NCBI RefSeq assembly: GCF_000485595.1
Contig: NW_014577192.1
Span: 214,315-236,814, forward strand
Reading direction: 5' to 3'
DNA length: 22,500 nt
Origin: Priapulus caudatus
Lineage: Eukaryota > Priapulida > Priapulimorpha > Priapulimorphida > Priapulidae
A program made the translations under genes and the position numbers. Under the pieces are notes generated by a model. The model was not told where the DNA came from. It ran no database searches and saw only the letters and a program-made list of their open reading frames with translations. Positions 19,298-22,500 of this stretch are shown here, piece after piece (positions within the stretch are counted from its first letter, which is position 1; each line of letters starts with the position of its first letter).

Positions 19298-19298
<1 letters not shown>

Positions 19299-19389
<91 letters not shown>

Positions 19390-19402
19390 ACACACACACA
19401 CA
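19299..19402. repeat. (TA)n then (CA)n microsatellite
   Basis: A short TA run (19299-19311) leads into about 90 bp of nearly pure CA dinucleotides with one CC interruption. Confidence 0.95.
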
Positions 19403-19463
19403 CGTATAATGCGCGCTTTCGTGCGCTGTGTCGTGCCTGCGCTGACACGTGTATTAAAGCCGC

Positions 19464-19953
19464 ACAATGCGCATCCAAACGCTAATTTCTCCAGTACTAG
19501 ACTAGCAAATACTTCGTGTCATGCATAATCACACTACCTTATGACAAATAAACTCTAGTTGCTCTCCATTTCACTTGCGCGTTTGCTTAAAACCCACAAG
19601 AAAGAGGTGAATTCCACAAGAAGAAGAACTGCGCATTCGTGGCGCAAACACCGACTGTTTTGCCAAACAATATAACTCGAAGTGTGAGGTGACTGCACAT
19701 GTTTTTATGCTTTGCCTACACCCGTACCGCTGTACGCGCACGCCGCCTGCACGGTTGCTTGGGATGGGGAAACTGTCAACAACATCGGAGAATTTGAACA
19801 ACATTGGGAGTATTTCAAATACCTTTATAAGACAACGCGCAGTGAAATGGGAGGAACTAGAGTTTATTTTGTCATAAGGTAGTGTGATTATGCATGGCCA
19901 CGAAGTATTTGCTAGTCTAGTATTGGAGAAATTAGCGTTTGGATGCGCATTGT
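19464..19953. mobile_element. Long inverted repeat (possible fold-back element/MITE)
   Basis: The left arm, about 19464-19592, is the reverse complement of the right arm, about 19826-19953, with a few mismatches and indels and a loop of about 230 bp. Both outer ends read CACAATGCGCATCC inward. Weak similarity continues some 15 bp outward on each side. No open frame of note lies in the loop. The right arm overlaps the first 55 bp of module B copy 2; module B copy 1 at 12170 carries only that terminal part of one arm. No clear target-site duplication was identified. A non-autonomous transposon is one reading; an inverted local duplication is the other. Confidence 0.6.
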
Positions 19954-21230
19954 GAGCCTTTAACAACGCGTGGTTTTATGAGGCGAGCTGTCGGATAGCG
20001 GGCACGAGGCATTTCTTTTCAGCGGTTGATCATGAAATTAAACGCGCGACGTAATTGGCGCGTTTTCAATTGCTTCAAGCATAGAGATACTGACATTTTA
20101 ACGTGTTCAAAGCGCGGGATGGCGGACGTATTTAGTTTTAACGTGCTTGGGGCCAACTAAGCGAGTGGTTTTTAAATTCAGAGCCGTTTCATGGCACACC
20201 CGTGGCGATAGAGTAGTTTTTATCGCTTACCCTGTCAGGAAACGCACGCACGCACACTCCCGACGAGCGTCATGCAAATTGCATGCGCGTCCATGACAGA
20301 GTAAGCTCCTTCACCTCTACCCACACACGGCGCTCGCCGACACGTCAATCGTGAACACACTCCACGTCCCTTTCTTCGGCAGCCAGCTAACACCGTGTAT
20401 CACTCGGCTAAACATCTCGCATTTCTACTGCTGCGCGGGTTTTGTCGCCCCGTAACACAACAACAACATCAGCAGCAGCAGCAGCGACAGCAGCAGCGAC
20501 AGCAGCAACAACACCAGCAGCAGCAGCCAACAGCAGCAACAGCAACAACAACAACACAGCCAGCAGCAGCAACAGCAGCAGCAGCGAACAGCAACAACAA
20601 CAACAGCCAGCAGCAACAACAACGGCAGCAGCAGCACCGACAGCAGCAGCAACAACAACAATGGCAACACGCTCCAACGACGACGACGGCGACGACGACG
20701 ATGACGGTGTCGTGTGCGCTGCGCGCAGCTTTCCCACCGTAACCGCTTGTAATTGCTACCACAGCGTGGCAGCAAACACAAACGTCGTCGTCTGCAGCGA
20801 CGCGACAACGCTCCGGTTCGCTTCCGGCGACATTTTCCCACGCTGAAACGCGACGAGCGGTAAACAGACGACAATATATTAATCGCTGTGTCAACTCATT
20901 GGTCGTCTGCGGCGTGCTGGCATAGGTTGGCTGATGAACACTCGAACCACAATCGAGATGGCCGCCATCTTTATTTGTAGTAATTAAGTACGGCCATGCG
21001 ATTCGCAAGACACAACACATAACACATTCTCTGATTGGTTGCTTCAGATTTTCGCATTCGCATTTCGCATTTCGCATGAGCCTTCTGGGCTTTCGTAACA
21101 ACCAGCTTCAGCTGCTGCCGTGTGTGCGGCATCGTCGTCGCTGCTAGCAACGCAATGATTCACAAAATGCAGCCACGTTATTATAAACCACCGGCACTAA
21201 ACCACAGAAACTAATCTTTTATATCTAACA
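19899..21230 (+). repeat. Module B, copy 2
   Basis: Direct duplicate of 12170-13490, sharing start (CACGAAGTATTTGCTAG) and end (ATATCTAACAATCGCC, running into the satellite). Single-base indels are numerous. The CAG/CAA tract (about 20459-20664), YY1-like site (20961-20971) and inverted CCAAT boxes are retained. Upstream of the start this copy has fold-back sequence instead of the 35-bp minisatellite. Confidence 0.85.
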
Positions 21231-22500
21231 ATCGCCATGTTAGCGTCATGTAAACACCGCTATCGTAGCCTCATATAACTACCGTTATGTTAGCGTCATC
21301 TAACATCTGCTATGTTAGCGTCATATTACTACCGCCTATGTTAGCGTCATATAAACCACCCGCTATGTTAGCGTCATCTAACTACCCGCCATGTTAGCGT
21401 CATCTAACATCTGTTATGTTAGCGTCATCTAATCTCGCTATGTAGAGCGTCATAAACTACGTTATGTTGGCATCTGCTATGTTAGCGTCATATAACAACG
21501 TTATGTTACGGCGATCTAACCCCGCCTGTGTTAGCGTAATATGAGCTATGCGCTATTTTAGCGTCCTCTAACCACTGTTATGTTAGCGCTACACCTAACA
21601 CCGCTATGTTAGCCTCATATAACTACCGCTATGTTAGCGGTCATATAACTACCGCTATGTTAGCGTCACCTAAACCACCGCTATGTTAGCGCATCTAACT
21701 ACGCTATGTTAGCCTCATATAAACTACCCTATGTAGCCATAACTCCGCTATGTTAGGCGTCATATAACTACCGCTATGTTAATAGCCTGCTATATAACCA
21801 CGCGCTATGTTAGGCGCATATAACCACCGCTATGTTAGCGTCATATAACTACCGCTATGTTAGCGTCATATAACCACCGCTATGTTAGCGTCATATAACT
21901 ACCGCTATGTTAGCGTCATAATAAACTACCGCTATGTTAGCGTCATATAACTAACCGCTACTGTTAGCGTCATACTACCACCTATGTTAGCGTCATATAA
22001 CTACCGCTATGTTAGCGTCATATAAACATCTGCTATGTTAGCGTCATCTAACCACCGCTATGCTTAGCGTCATATAACATCTGCTATGTTAGCGTCATCT
22101 AACTACCGCTACTGTTAGCGTCATATAAACTACCGCTAATGTTAGCGTCATCTAACACCGCTATGCCTAGCGTCATGATAACATCTGCTATGTTAGTTGC
22201 ATCTAACCACTGTTATGTTAGCGTCACTCTAACCACCGCTATGCTAGCGTCATATAACTACGCTATGTTAGCGTCAACCAACTACCGTTATGTTAGCGTC
22301 ATATAACCACCGCTATGTTAGCGTCATTCGACTACCGCTATGTTAGCCTCATATAAGTTATAGCTACCGCTATGTTAGCGTCATCTAACATCTGCTATGT
22401 TAGCGTCATATAACCACCGCTATGTTAACGTCATATAGTTATTTAGCTACGCCGTATGTTAGGCGTCATCATAACATCTGCTATGTTAGCGTCATATAAC
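21231..22500. repeat. 25-bp satellite, array 2 (continues past window end)
   Basis: About 50 units of the ACCGCTATGTTAGCGTCATATAACT family. The first dozen follow the same order of variants as array 1. Many units are 24, 26 or 27 bp because of single-base insertions or deletions. The array is open at the right window edge. Confidence 0.95.

Overview
This is animal (metazoan) nuclear DNA, very probably from an invertebrate. It has GT-AG introns, abundant (CA)n/(GA)n/(CT)n microsatellites, several minisatellites, a 25-bp satellite, and one recognisable gene encoding type-2 chitin-binding (CBM14/peritrophin-A) modules. The phylum cannot be fixed from the sequence. The domain mix resembles secreted chitin-binding/LamG matrix proteins of lophotrochozoans (Pif-like), but a divergent invertebrate pentraxin is equally possible. 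No rRNA, tRNA, CRISPR or bacterial-type operon was seen.

The one gene I can support lies on the + strand at about 7561-11814. I reconstruct seven coding exons whose splice phases all agree. They give about 525 codons: a signal peptide, two eight-cysteine chitin-binding domains, a DAAT-repeat linker, and a C-terminal pentraxin/laminin-G-like fold ending at TGA 11812-11814. The predicted product is a secreted bridge between chitin and an unknown ligand. Two hallmark pentraxin features, the calcium ligands and the conserved disulfide, appear to be lost.

Around the gene almost everything is repetitive. 1-1810: GA, CA and CACG simple repeats and a 12-bp minisatellite. 1808-5493: first copy of a 3.1-3.7 kb segment (module A). 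5494-7270: TA/TG tracts, two polypurine blocks and an 83-bp tandem repeat. 7561-11814: the gene. 11812-12170: a 35-bp minisatellite whose first unit contains the stop codon. 12170-13490: module B. 13491-13965: a 25-bp satellite. 13966-17080: second copy of module A. 17083-17257: the 35-bp minisatellite resumes. 17258-18390: mostly unassigned, with a poly(A) signal. 18390-18950: second 12-bp minisatellite. 19464-19953: a long inverted repeat. 19899-21230: second copy of module B. 21231-22500: the 25-bp satellite, running off the window.

The main structural story is that B + satellite + A (12170-17080, 4.9 kb) sits inside the 35-bp array in the gene's 3' flank and is bordered by a 9-10 bp direct repeat. 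This suggests a mobile or duplicated composite unit. Parts of the same unit recur at both ends of the window. The paired copies differ largely by single-base indels, so part of the divergence may be sequence error.
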